64,000 bases of DNA, taken from positions 7,892,001 through 7,956,000 of the forward strand of contig NZ_CP048113.1 of assembly GCF_010093065.1 (NCBI RefSeq). Direction: 5' to 3'. The notes under the pieces are model-generated. The model ran no database searches. It saw nothing but the letters and a program-made list of their open reading frames with translations, and had not been told where the DNA came from. A program made the position numbers and the translations under genes. The stretch is from Chitinophaga agri. GTDB taxonomy: Bacteria > Bacteroidota > Bacteroidia > Chitinophagales > Chitinophagaceae. Position 1 is the first letter of the stretch. Each line of letters opens with the position of its first letter. Below are positions 8,513 to 16,812 of this stretch, in pieces.

Positions 8513-9637
8513 ATGCCGGTAAATGATGTTATCATTGTGGGAGGCGGACTGGCCGGATTAACCAGTGCCCTGCACCTGTTACGTGCAGGGTTGTGCGTTA
8601 CGGTAATTGAAAGGAACGCTTACCCGAAACATAAGGTCTGCGGAGAGTATATCTCCAATGAAGTGTTGCCTTACCTCCGGTGGTTAGGAGCGGATCCGGC
8701 TGTGCTGCGACCGGCAAGGATCGAACGGGTTTGCCTGTCGACCGTTTCCGGTAAAAGTATAGCAGCCACCCTGCCGCTGGGAGGCTTCGGCATCAGTCGT
8801 TATGCCCTGGACCATTTCCTGATGCAGCGCGTGCTGCAGGAAGGGGGGACTATCCTGGAAGATTCCGTAGATGATATCGTGTTCACACAGGACCATTTCC
8901 TGGTCAGTACCACCGGGGGAACATCGCTGAAGGCGCGTTTTGTGATAGGCGCCTATGGGAAAAGAGCAGCACTCGACCAGCGGATGGACCGTGACTTCTC
9001 AGCACAGAAGTCCCCCTGGCTGGCTGTTAAATGCCATTATAAGGGCGATTTTCCGGATGGACTGGTAGCACTCCACAATTTCAGGGGTGGGTATTGTGGG
9101 GTATCCAAAGTGGAGAATAATATCATCAACGTTTGCTACCTGGCCAGTTATGATACCTTTAAGAAATACAGGAACATTGAGGCGCACCGGGAGGGAGTAT
9201 TATATGAAAATCCGCATCTGAAAACCATATTTGAACATAGCAGTCCGCTTTTTGAGCGTCCGCTCAGTATCAGCCAGGTGTCATTTGCAGAGAAGCGGAA
9301 GGTAGACCGGCATATACTCATGACAGGGGATACCGCTGGCCTGATCCATCCGCTGTGTGGGAATGGCATGGCCATGGCCATCCATAGTGCCAAGATCGCT
9401 TCGGAACAATTATTGTCTTTTATGGCGGGGGATGTTTCTTCACGGGGAGAGCTGGAAAGGAAGTATATAAACGCATGGAATGGAGCGTTTGGCAAGCGAA
9501 TGGCAGCAGGAAAGCTGTTGTCAGCTGTCTTTCGGAAACCGCAGCTGGCGGCAGGTGCTATGAAAGGATTGGTATTGTTACCGAAGTTGTTACCGGTTAT
9601 TATCCGCCAAACGCACGGAAAACCTTTAAATAATTAG
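8513..9637 (+). CDS. FAD-dependent oxidoreductase of the type III PKS operon
   Basis: Flavoprotein of 374 residues in the geranylgeranyl-reductase / PHBH-like monooxygenase group. Starts VNDVIIVGGGLAGLTSALHLL (FAD Rossmann GxGxxG), then KHKVCGEYISNEVLP typical of the lipid-acting branch, and near residue 270 MTGDTAGLIHPLCGNGMAMA, the FAD-ribose GD motif. In the operon with a type III PKS and a methyltransferase it most likely hydroxylates or oxidises the aromatic product to a quinone, as SrsC does for alkylresorcinols in Streptomyces (established knowledge; equivalence here is inference). It is the first gene, with seven bp to the methyltransferase. Confidence 0.88.
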   Translation: MPVNDVIIVGGGLAGLTSALHLLRAGLCVTVIERNAYPKHKVCGEYISNEVLPYLRWLGADPAVLRPARIERVCLSTVSGKSIAATLPLGGFGISRYALDHFLMQRVLQEGGTILEDSVDDIVFTQDHFLVSTTGGTSLKARFVIGAYGKRAALDQRMDRDFSAQKSPWLAVKCHYKGDFPDGLVALHNFRGGYCGVSKVENNIINVCYLASYDTFKKYRNIEAHREGVLYENPHLKTIFEHSSPLFERPLSISQVSFAEKRKVDRHILMTGDTAGLIHPLCGNGMAMAIHSAKIASEQLLSFMAGDVSSRGELERKYINAWNGAFGKRMAAGKLLSAVFRKPQLAAGAMKGLVLLPKLLPVIIRQTHGKPLNN

Positions 9638-9643
9638 TCACAC

Positions 9644-10357
9644 ATGTTTGTCAATACGCAGCAGCGTACGCTTGCTCCTGAAATGATGGATGACTTCCAG
9701 ATGGAAGGAGATGATCTGCGCAGTACATTGGACGAGATCGCTTATATTAACAGATTGCTGGGAGGAAACAATATTACCCTGAAAGGTGTTTCTTCGCTGA
9801 TGGAGCATGTTGCAAAGGGTAAACAGGTCACTATCGCTGACATTGGGTGTGGCAACGGGGATATGCTTCGTGCGCTGGCCAAACTGGCGAGGAAGTCTAA
9901 ATGGCAGGTTAGACTGCTGGGGATAGACGCTAATCAGTTTACGGTGGATTATGCCTCGACATGCTCAGCAGAATATCCGGAAATCAGTTACTATTGCATG
10001 GATATTATGCAGGACCGCTTCAGAAGTCTTCAATACGATATCGCATTATGTACACTGACGCTGCATCATTTTGAAGAGAAGCAGATCCTGAAACTGATGT
10101 CTCTCTTCCGGAGGAATGCAGCGCTGGGAATAGTGATCAATGACCTGCAACGTAGTGCGGTGGCTTACCGTTTATTTCAGGTATTCAGCTGGATCGCGGG
10201 TTTGGGTAAGATGGCCAGGGTCGATGGCCTCACATCGATACTCAGGGGATTTAAAAAAAATGAGATCAAACAATTATCTGAAAAACTCAATTTCAATCAA
10301 TATACACTCAAATGGAAATGGGCTTTCCGTTATCAGTGGATAATCACAAATGTATGA
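9644..10357 (+). CDS. SAM-dependent methyltransferase of the type III PKS operon
   Basis: Class I methyltransferase, 237 residues. Motif I is VTIADIGCGNGDMLRALAKL, followed by LLGIDANQFTVDYA (acidic ribose-binding loop) and ALCTLTLHHFEE (motif post-I/II). The last bases overlap the PKS start as ATGA, implying translational coupling. By position it methylates an oxygen or carbon of the polyketide product, in the role SrsB plays in Streptomyces; the acceptor atom cannot be predicted from sequence. No membrane segment is obvious. Confidence 0.85.
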   Translation: MFVNTQQRTLAPEMMDDFQMEGDDLRSTLDEIAYINRLLGGNNITLKGVSSLMEHVAKGKQVTIADIGCGNGDMLRALAKLARKSKWQVRLLGIDANQFTVDYASTCSAEYPEISYYCMDIMQDRFRSLQYDIALCTLTLHHFEEKQILKLMSLFRRNAALGIVINDLQRSAVAYRLFQVFSWIAGLGKMARVDGLTSILRGFKKNEIKQLSEKLNFNQYTLKWKWAFRYQWIITNV

Positions 10358-11406
10358 GCGTTAAAATAACAGCAGTATCGAAAGCCTTACCACCTTATAC
10401 CAGAAGTACAGAAGAGATCATGCCTTTTCTTGATGTCTGGTTGTCCGGACAGGAAGACCGCTTTGCCAGGAAAGTCAGGAAGATCTTTGAAAATGCTGCA
10501 GTTGAACGGCGCTATTCTATTATGAGCCCAGAAGAAGTATTTACCAGTACTTCTTTCGAAGAAAAGAACGATATCTACATGAGAGAGGTGATCAAACTGG
10601 GTAGGACCTGTCTCGAAGATGCCCTGCATAAAGCAGGACTGGAGCCGCAGGACCTGGACTACATCATCACCGTCAGCTGTACGGGTATCATGATCCCTTC
10701 GCTGGATGCCTACCTGATCAATCTGTTACAGCTTCGCCAGGATATCGTACGTTTACCTGTTACAGAAATGGGCTGTGCGGCTGGTATTTCCGGGATGATC
10801 TATGCAAAGAAGTTCCTGGAGGCGAACCCGGGCAAGAGGGCCGCTGTTATTGCGGTGGAATCACCGACAGCCACTTTTCAGCTGGAAGACTATTCGATGC
10901 CGAATATTGTAAGCGCTGCTATCTTCGGTGATGGTGCTGCCTGTGTGCTCCTCTCATCCCATGAAGAAGATGCTGGTCCACAGATACTGGGAGAAGAGAT
11001 GTATCATTTCTTTGATGCAGAACATATGATGGGCTTCCGGCTTACAAATACAGGCTTACAAATGATCCTGGATGTCGAAGTACCCGAAAGGATCGCTACT
11101 CACTTCCCTGCCATCGTCCATCCTTTCCTGGATAGACACGGCTGCCGGATAGACGATGTAGACCACCTGATCTTCCATCCCGGAGGGAAAAAGATCATTC
11201 AGACGGTAGAGCAGCTGTTTGGTGATATGGGAAAGAACATAGACGACACAAAAGAAGTCTTACGGTTATATGGAAATATGTCCAGCGCTACCGTCCTTTA
11301 TGTACTGGAGCGTTTTATGGACAGAGAGATCCCGGCAGGCAGTAAAGGCCTGATGCTGAGCTTCGGTCCGGGTTTCTCTGCACAGCGAATATTGTTACAA
11401 TGGTAA
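10354..11406 (+). CDS. Type III polyketide synthase
   Basis: Chalcone/stilbene-synthase-like homodimeric ketosynthase, 350 residues from the ATG at 10354. The open frame reaches 10312, but that extra sequence lies within the methyltransferase gene. The catalytic triad is visible: Cys in TEMGCAAGISG, His in LIFHPGGKKI, Asn in YGNMSSATVLYVL; the C-terminus has the SFGPGFSAQ loop. It extends an acyl starter with malonyl-CoA to an alkylresorcinol or alkylpyrone. The fatty-acid genes downstream imply a long acyl chain handed over from the dedicated carrier protein rather than a plant-like aromatic CoA. It overlaps the enoyl reductase gene by 7 bp. Confidence 0.93.
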   Translation: MSVKITAVSKALPPYTRSTEEIMPFLDVWLSGQEDRFARKVRKIFENAAVERRYSIMSPEEVFTSTSFEEKNDIYMREVIKLGRTCLEDALHKAGLEPQDLDYIITVSCTGIMIPSLDAYLINLLQLRQDIVRLPVTEMGCAAGISGMIYAKKFLEANPGKRAAVIAVESPTATFQLEDYSMPNIVSAAIFGDGAACVLLSSHEEDAGPQILGEEMYHFFDAEHMMGFRLTNTGLQMILDVEVPERIATHFPAIVHPFLDRHGCRIDDVDHLIFHPGGKKIIQTVEQLFGDMGKNIDDTKEVLRLYGNMSSATVLYVLERFMDREIPAGSKGLMLSFGPGFSAQRILLQW

Positions 11407-12200
11407 AAGAGTTTCTTGCACATCACTACTGGGCTTTAATCCTGGGCGGCAGTAACGGTCTCGGACTGGCTACCGCCCGCAAACTTGCGTCACATGGCAT
11501 GAATATCTGCGTCGTACACCGCGATCCGCGTATTGAAATGGACCGTATCAACAGTGATTTTGATACCCTGCGGGCAGTATCAGGAGTGCAGGTGCTGACG
11601 ATGAATGCGGATGCCCTGCAGGCCGAAAAGCGCCAGGAGATCGTGACCGCTTTACAGGCAGCGATGGGAGTGGAAGGAAAGGTGCGCACACTGGTGCATA
11701 GCATCGCTAAAGGAAACCTCAAGGCGATGCATACATCGGAAGGACCGGTACTGAACAACGATGACTTCCGGATCACGCTGGACAGTATGGCCGTCAGTCT
11801 GTATGACTGGACGCAGGCACTGGTACAACGGCAGCTGTTTGCTGCTGACGCCCGCGTACTCTCTTTTACCAGTGAAGGCAGCACCCGTGCCTGGGCGCAT
11901 TATGGAGCGGTTGCCGCGGCTAAAGCTGCATTAGAAGCGATCACCCGGAATATGGCCCTGGAATTTGCCCCGCTCGGACTACGTGCGAACTGTATTCAGG
12001 CCGGCGTGACGGATACACGCTCGTTACAGGCTATTCCCGGCAGTGCAGACCTCATTACTTATACCAAACAACGTAATCCTTTTCACCGGCTGACAACCCC
12101 CGAAGATGTAGCCAATGCCGTATATCTGTTGTGCAAAGATGAAGCAGCCTGGATCAATGGAGCGGTGATTCCGGTGAATGGAGGTGAACATATCAGCTGA
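11400..12200 (+). CDS. Enoyl-ACP reductase-like SDR (FabI/FabL type)
   Basis: Short-chain dehydrogenase fold of 266 residues. The dinucleotide loop is ILGGSNGLGLATA. The catalytic stretch AHYGAVAAAKAALE has Tyr and Lys separated by six residues, the spacing of FabI/FabL enoyl reductases, not the YxxxK of ketoreductases; no Tyr occupies the ketoreductase position. PVNGGEHIS closes the protein like other ENRs (VDGG). It would saturate the enoyl-ACP intermediates of the starter chain. It is sandwiched between the type III PKS (7-bp overlap) and the dehydratase (3-bp gap). Confidence 0.85.
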   Translation: MVKEFLAHHYWALILGGSNGLGLATARKLASHGMNICVVHRDPRIEMDRINSDFDTLRAVSGVQVLTMNADALQAEKRQEIVTALQAAMGVEGKVRTLVHSIAKGNLKAMHTSEGPVLNNDDFRITLDSMAVSLYDWTQALVQRQLFAADARVLSFTSEGSTRAWAHYGAVAAAKAALEAITRNMALEFAPLGLRANCIQAGVTDTRSLQAIPGSADLITYTKQRNPFHRLTTPEDVANAVYLLCKDEAAWINGAVIPVNGGEHIS

Positions 12201-12203
12201 TAT

Positions 12204-12650
12204 ATGACGATACAAGCAATTCTTGAAAAGCTTCCCTACACCCCGCCTTTTCTATTTGTAGATGGACTGGATCATATAGATCGTGATAGCGTAACAGGGC
12301 ATTATACTTTCAGGCAAGACCTGGATTTCTATAAAGGGCATTTCATCGGCTATCCGGTAACACCGGGAGTCATACTTACGGAAGTAGCCGCCCAGATCGG
12401 ATTGGTTTGCCTGGGTATTTACCTGACAGCAGACGAGCAACTACCCGGGCAGATGACCTTCGGTCTGACGTCTACAGAAATGGAGTTCCTGCGTCCTGTT
12501 TTTCCGGGAGAGAAGGTGACGGTATATGCCGAAAAAGTATATTTCCGTTTTGGTAAACTCAAATGCGGGGTGAGTATGAAAAATGAATCAGGTGAAGAAG
12601 TATCTGGTGGCGTTATTGCCGGAATGATCATTACGAAACCACATGAATAA
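12204..12650 (+). CDS. 3-hydroxyacyl-ACP dehydratase (FabZ/FabA-like hotdog)
   Basis: Single-hotdog dehydratase of 148 residues. FYKGHFIGYPVTPGVILTEVAAQ carries the active-site His of GHF and the Glu of the central helix in the FabZ arrangement; the N-terminus LPYTPPFLFVDGLDHID matches the family substrate loop (usually PFLLVD). It removes water from 3-hydroxyacyl-ACP in the chain-building cycle supplying the type III PKS. Its end overlaps the ketosynthase start by 8 bp. Confidence 0.9.
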   Translation: MTIQAILEKLPYTPPFLFVDGLDHIDRDSVTGHYTFRQDLDFYKGHFIGYPVTPGVILTEVAAQIGLVCLGIYLTADEQLPGQMTFGLTSTEMEFLRPVFPGEKVTVYAEKVYFRFGKLKCGVSMKNESGEEVSGGVIAGMIITKPHE

Positions 12651-13914
12651 AAGAGTTGTTGTGACAGGCCTGGGAGTTGCTGCTCCCAACGGCGTTGGTA
12701 TCCCTGCTTTTACAGCGGCGATCAAAGCCGGCACTTCCGGTGTCCGGCATGATGCAGAACTGGCCGCCTTACAGTTTTCCTGTCAGATAGCCGGAAAACC
12801 TGAAGTGCCGGAAAGCGTACAATTACAGTACCTTGATGCACTGGAATTACGCAGCTTCAATAGCAATGGTATTCTCTACGGACTCATTGCCGGAATAGAT
12901 GCCTGGAAAGATGCGCAGTTGCCCGTCGGGGCAGAAGTACCGCCTGACTGGGACAGTGGTACGATCTTCGGTGCTGGATCAGCTGGCGTAGATAAACTGC
13001 GCGAAGCGATCTATAAAGTGGATGCGTTAAATGTACGCCGGCTGGGCAGTACCGTGGTGCCACAGACCATGGCCAGCGGCATCAGTGCATGGCTGGGCGG
13101 AAAGCTGGCACTGGCCAATCAGGTGACCACCAATTCATCCGCCTGCACCACCGGCGCTGAAAGTGTGCTGATGGCCTATGACCGTATCCGTAATGGCTAT
13201 GCGAAGCGTATGCTGGCAGGTAGCACCAGTGATGCCGGGCCTTATATATGGGGTGGTTTTGACGGACTTAAAGTATGCACGTTCAAGCATAACGACAATC
13301 CGGAAGCCGGTTCCAGACCAATGAGCGCCTCCGCAAGCGGATTTGTACCAGGTAGTGGGGCCGGCGCACTGGTGCTGGAATCACTGGATAGCGCATTAGA
13401 CAGAGGAGCCACCATTTATGCAGAAGTACTGGGTGGACATGTCAATGCCGGTGCACAAAGGGGAGACGGTTCAATGACCGCCCCGAATAGTATCGCCGTA
13501 CAGCGATGTATCCGCGAAGCGGTAAAAGCGGCAGGCATAGACGCTGCAGATATAGATGCTATTAATGGCCACCTGACCGCTACGGGCAAGGATGCACTGG
13601 AAGTAGAGAACTGGAGTATCGCGCTGGACAGAAGAGGAAGCGACTTTCCTTATCTGAATGCGCTGAAGGGAATGATAGGGCACTGTCTGAGTGGTTCGGG
13701 CAGTATTGAGCTGGTGGCCGCAGTATTACAGTTACACGAAGGCTTTTTGTTCCCCAATATCAATTGTGAAGATCTGCATCCTGAGATCGCCGCGATAGTA
13801 GCTCCCGAAAAAATACCACAGCAATTGATATATAAAGATTTAAATTTGATCGCCAAGGCGAGCTTTGGCTTTGGTGACGTGAATGCCTGCGTGATTTTAA
13901 AGAAGTATAAATAA
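12643..13914 (+). CDS. Beta-ketoacyl-ACP synthase (FabF/KAS II-like)
   Basis: Condensing enzyme of 423 residues with the thiolase fold. Active-site Cys lies in TNSSACTTGAES; the first His in INGHLTATGKDALEVENW (GHLT instead of the usual AHGT); Lys and second His in ALKGMIGHCLSGSGSIE; the closing FGFGDVNACVIL replaces the common FGFGGxN. It elongates the acyl chain on the operon's own carrier protein. The altered first-His motif suggests a specialised rather than housekeeping KAS. A five-base gap separates it from the ACP gene. Confidence 0.9.
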   Translation: MNKRVVVTGLGVAAPNGVGIPAFTAAIKAGTSGVRHDAELAALQFSCQIAGKPEVPESVQLQYLDALELRSFNSNGILYGLIAGIDAWKDAQLPVGAEVPPDWDSGTIFGAGSAGVDKLREAIYKVDALNVRRLGSTVVPQTMASGISAWLGGKLALANQVTTNSSACTTGAESVLMAYDRIRNGYAKRMLAGSTSDAGPYIWGGFDGLKVCTFKHNDNPEAGSRPMSASASGFVPGSGAGALVLESLDSALDRGATIYAEVLGGHVNAGAQRGDGSMTAPNSIAVQRCIREAVKAAGIDAADIDAINGHLTATGKDALEVENWSIALDRRGSDFPYLNALKGMIGHCLSGSGSIELVAAVLQLHEGFLFPNINCEDLHPEIAAIVAPEKIPQQLIYKDLNLIAKASFGFGDVNACVILKKYK

Positions 13915-13919
13915 AAAAG

Positions 13920-14174
13920 ATGGATAGAGAAACGCTGATCGCACAATTAAAAGAGATCGTTAAGCCATATGCGAAGGACCAGGAAGCCTTACAACAGATC
14001 AATGAAAACACCGACTTTGTAAAGGACCTCAAGATCAACTCTGCCAACCTGGTAGATGTGATACTGGACGTAGAAGAACAGTTCAACATCGTGATAGATA
14101 ATGAGGCAATGGAACACATGCTGAATGTAAAATCGGCTATAGAGATCATTGAAGCCAAATTAGGGGGACAATGA
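13920..14174 (+). CDS. Acyl carrier protein
   Basis: Small acidic four-helix carrier of 84 residues. The phosphopantetheine Ser is most likely Ser41 in DLKINSANLVDVILDVEEQF; the usual DSL is replaced by NSA, but the surrounding helix II pattern (LVDVILDVEEQFNIVI) is standard. It holds the growing fatty chain for the adjacent KAS, dehydratase and enoyl reductase, and overlaps by 4 bp the gene for the enzyme that would activate it. Confidence 0.9.
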   Translation: MDRETLIAQLKEIVKPYAKDQEALQQINENTDFVKDLKINSANLVDVILDVEEQFNIVIDNEAMEHMLNVKSAIEIIEAKLGGQ

Positions 14175-14707
14175 TCGGTAACGATATCATAGACCTGCGT
14201 CTTGCCCGAAAGGAAAGTAACTGGCAGAGGAAAGGATATCTGGGCAAGATCTTTACAGCTGCAGAGCAGGAGATGATCTGTCAGGCAGCTGAGCCGTCGG
14301 ATATGGTCTGGCTGCTCTGGAGCTGTAAGGAAGCCGCCTATAAGATCGTGAATCGTATTACGAATGTAAGAGCATATAATCCCATTAAATTTGACTGCTC
14401 TCTGTTATACCAGCATTCAACAGCTATCACCGGAAAAATAGCGCATGCCTCAAGAACCTATGCATTTGTCAGTCAACGGGAAGGGCATTGTATTCATACT
14501 GTTGCTGTCGCACATGAGATCTTTTTTGACAGTCTAGATATCTATACAGGTAACAGCTGGCCATTACATTTACCTGACCAGTGTATACTGATGAAAAACC
14601 AGGATGGCATTCCCTATATAAACTGTTGCAGCAATACCCCACTTCCTGTGTCCATCAGCCACCACGGAGATTATTATGGTATGGTAAAAAAGAAGGCACT
14701 TATATAA
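14171..14707 (+). CDS. 4'-phosphopantetheinyl transferase
   Basis: Transfers phosphopantetheine from CoA to the Ser of the carrier protein. At 178 residues it is in the Sfp/AcpS superfamily: IGNDIIDLRLA (the GxDxxD-like magnesium motif, here GNDIID) and WLLWSCKEAAYKIVNR (the W-KEAxxK motif) are clear. Coupling by ATGA overlap to the ACP gene implies a dedicated pair, fitting the non-standard NSA serine motif. Last gene of the PKS operon. Confidence 0.88.
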   Translation: MIGNDIIDLRLARKESNWQRKGYLGKIFTAAEQEMICQAAEPSDMVWLLWSCKEAAYKIVNRITNVRAYNPIKFDCSLLYQHSTAITGKIAHASRTYAFVSQREGHCIHTVAVAHEIFFDSLDIYTGNSWPLHLPDQCILMKNQDGIPYINCCSNTPLPVSISHHGDYYGMVKKKALI

Positions 14708-14749
14708 GAGGTCTGGTTTTTGAAGTGCCATAGGTAAAAGACATGGCTT

Positions 14750-15001
14750 ATGAAACTAAATGATGACCTGATTAAAAAATTGTCAAAACAGTACACGCCT
14801 TCCTCCATGGTCGACATGGAATTCAGAGGAAATGACCTCTCGTTTAAAACAGATGAAGAAGGCAATCCCATCTTACTTTTTATTGGTGAAAGAACGCCCG
14901 ACGGAAACGTCAGGGGAGAACGTTATGCGCGTACGCTTAAGTATGACCGCGATGGTACGCGTATTAAAGATCACTGGGAGCTGAAAGGTAAAGCAACCTG
15001 A
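14750..15001 (+). CDS. Small hypothetical protein
   Basis: An 83-residue charged protein, MKLNDDLIKKLSKQY..., without signal peptide, cysteine or membrane segment. The middle alternates charged and hydrophobic residues (LLFIGERTPDGNVRGERYARTLKYDRDG), suggesting a small beta-rich domain. No family recognised. It is 42 bp after the phosphopantetheinyl transferase and 38 bp before the flavin oxidoreductase on the same strand, and may simply be read through from the PKS operon. Confidence 0.65.
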   Translation: MKLNDDLIKKLSKQYTPSSMVDMEFRGNDLSFKTDEEGNPILLFIGERTPDGNVRGERYARTLKYDRDGTRIKDHWELKGKAT

Positions 15002-15039
15002 ATCAGCAAGTTTGGTACAGAGATGGTAATGGTAAAGTT

Positions 15040-16020
15040 ATGGCACAGATCACTTATCATGCATCTCACGAACAACATGCCCCTTCCGCATTGCTTCAAT
15101 TTGCAATAGCGGCTGAGCAGGCTGGCTTTCAGGCCGTTCATTGTTCCGACCACTTTCATCCATGGAGTGAACGTCAGGGACAGAGCGGCTTTTCCTTTTC
15201 CTGGATCGCAGCTGCTATGCAGGCGACAAAATTACCTTTCAGTATGGTATGTGCACCCGGACAACGATACCATCCTGCTATCGTTGCGCAGGCTATTGCT
15301 ACACTTGCGGAAATGTTTCCGGGGAGGTATGCTGTTGAACTGGGTAGTGGCGAGGCGCTTAACGAATCGATCACAGGAGACGTCTGGCCACATAAAGAGG
15401 AAAGGAATGCGCGATTGCTGGAATGTGCGCAGGTGATAAGGTCTCTTTTGAATGGAGAGCTGGTGACGCATAATGGTCTTATCTGCGTCAAAGAAGCAAA
15501 GTTATACACGCTTCCTGCCGTATCACCTCCGTTAATGGTAGCAGCACTTTCTGAGCGGACAGCAGCCTGGGCCGGCGCCTGGGCTGATGGACTGATCACA
15601 GTAGATAAAGAGAAGGAGGAACTGAAAAAGGTGGTAGCCGCATTCCGCGATAACGGTGGCGCTGGTAAACCCGTATTTGTACAGGTGGCGTTCTCTTATG
15701 CGGCTTCAGAACAGGAAGCGCTGGAAGCTGCATACGACCAGTGGCGAACGAATTTCTTCGCGCCTGAGGTATTGAATGATCTGTCCCGTCCCACACAGTT
15801 TGATGCGATCGCGGACTATGTCACGCGGGAAGAATTGCAGCAGAAAATGCTTATCACGGCCAGCCCTGAACAATGCATCAGAAAAATACAGGATTGCATT
15901 GACCTGGGATTTGACAGGGTGATACTCCACAATGTACACAGGGACCAGGAAATGTTTATCCGCGATTTTCAGGACAAAATACTGCCCCATATCCGATCAT
16001 CCAAAAATGTACAGTTATGA
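15040..16020 (+). CDS. LLM-class flavin-dependent oxidoreductase (TIGR03885-like)
   Basis: Luciferase-like TIM-barrel oxidoreductase, 326 residues. ITYHASHEQHAPSALL, HCSDHFHPWSERQGQSGFSFSWIAAAMQAT, FPGRYAVELGSGEALNE and ADGLITV are the signatures of the G6PDH-related group predicted to use FMN rather than F420. The substrate is unknown. Its stop overlaps the next gene as ATGA, so they are translated together. Confidence 0.85.
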   Translation: MAQITYHASHEQHAPSALLQFAIAAEQAGFQAVHCSDHFHPWSERQGQSGFSFSWIAAAMQATKLPFSMVCAPGQRYHPAIVAQAIATLAEMFPGRYAVELGSGEALNESITGDVWPHKEERNARLLECAQVIRSLLNGELVTHNGLICVKEAKLYTLPAVSPPLMVAALSERTAAWAGAWADGLITVDKEKEELKKVVAAFRDNGGAGKPVFVQVAFSYAASEQEALEAAYDQWRTNFFAPEVLNDLSRPTQFDAIADYVTREELQQKMLITASPEQCIRKIQDCIDLGFDRVILHNVHRDQEMFIRDFQDKILPHIRSSKNVQL

Positions 16021-16406
16021 CTACAGGCACAAAAAAGTATTCTATCTGGAAAAGAAAAGGCTATTTATGGTTTACACTGGCGTTCTTTCTCGTGTCAGTG
16101 GTGCTGCACTGGTATTTTGGCTGGGAAGTTTTTATAGACGAACAGCAGGCACATGGTCAGCCGGTACAGGTCAGCCAGTATGTTGCGGAGATGATGAGAG
16201 ATACCATGGAGAACTGGCAGTCAGAGTTCCTGCAGCTGATATGGCAGGTAGCAGGGCTGGCTTTTCTCTGGTACTGTGGTTCCTCTCAGTCAAAAGAAGC
16301 GGATGACAGGATGGAAGAGAAGATAGACTTCATTATCCGGCGGATGGAGCCAGAAAAAGCAGAACAGTTGCTAACCGCCTGGAAAGAGAAATATCCCGAA
16401 AAGTGA
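16017..16406 (+). CDS. DUF6766-like small membrane protein
   Basis: 129 residues with a first hydrophobic helix GYLWFTLAFFLVSVVLHWYFGW, a loop containing the QYVAEMMRDTMENWQSEFLQL segment, a second helix LIWQVAGLAFLWYCGS and a charged cytoplasmic tail (DDRMEEKIDFIIRRMEPEKAE). This layout resembles DUF6766 proteins, whose role is not known. It overlaps the flavin oxidoreductase by 4 bp and converges on the SPW gene with 3 bp between stops. Confidence 0.75.
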   Translation: MTTGTKKYSIWKRKGYLWFTLAFFLVSVVLHWYFGWEVFIDEQQAHGQPVQVSQYVAEMMRDTMENWQSEFLQLIWQVAGLAFLWYCGSSQSKEADDRMEEKIDFIIRRMEPEKAEQLLTAWKEKYPEK

Positions 16407-16409
16407 TAT

Positions 16410-16799
16410 CTAGGAATGATGAGCTGTTCTGGAGAACAGTTCTTTACCCAATGGAAATGGTGACCGGTCTGTTAGCAGGCCGGCCGCTATTTCTGATAGC
16501 CCCAGAAGAAGATGCGGAAGAAAGATCACCTCAGCAAAGCCAAAGATCCAGGGAGACAACGTCAGACCTATACCCGCCAGGACATCAATTGTTAGGTGAG
16601 TCTTCATGCTCACTGCCCTGAAAATACCACCTTCGTACCTGGTAAAAATAGAAAGCAATACTAACAGAACGCCATTAAAAATAGGGATCCAGGAGACGGC
16701 GGTGCCGTCGTGGAATTCAAATATCATTGGGGCCGCGATCAGTGATACACCTACGGTGTAGTCAAGTATGGCATGTGTCTTTGTGCTAATGAATGACAT
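16410..16799 (-). CDS. SPW-repeat membrane protein
   Basis: 129 residues from the ATG at 16799 (MSFISTKTHAILDYTVGVSL); the open frame extends 23 codons upstream across the DUF4142 gene's end. Four hydrophobic helices come as two related halves, the second with LAGIGLTLSPWIFGFAEV, the SPW motif. Such proteins are inner-membrane and uncharacterised. The start lies 13 bp after the DUF4142 gene, suggesting one transcript. A CTGTTC/GAACAG mini-hairpin at 16424-16439, followed by TTCTTT on the plus strand, may terminate the opposing operon. Confidence 0.75.
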   Translation of the reverse strand: MSFISTKTHAILDYTVGVSLIAAPMIFEFHDGTAVSWIPIFNGVLLVLLSIFTRYEGGIFRAVSMKTHLTIDVLAGIGLTLSPWIFGFAEVIFLPHLLLGLSEIAAGLLTDRSPFPLGKELFSRTAHHS

Positions 16800-16812
16800 G
16801 GGGCAATGTTTG

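Noticed and set aside
11400..12200. Ketoreductase (FabG) assignment for the SDR in the PKS operon
   Set aside because: The Tyr and Lys are six residues apart (YGAVAAAK), the enoyl-reductase spacing, and no Tyr is at the ketoreductase position.
8513..14707. Flexirubin, aryl-polyene or dialkylresorcinol (DarABC) cluster
   Set aside because: No DarA/DarB-like synthases, ammonia-lyase or chain-length-factor genes are present; the condensing enzyme is a type III PKS with Cys-His-Asn.
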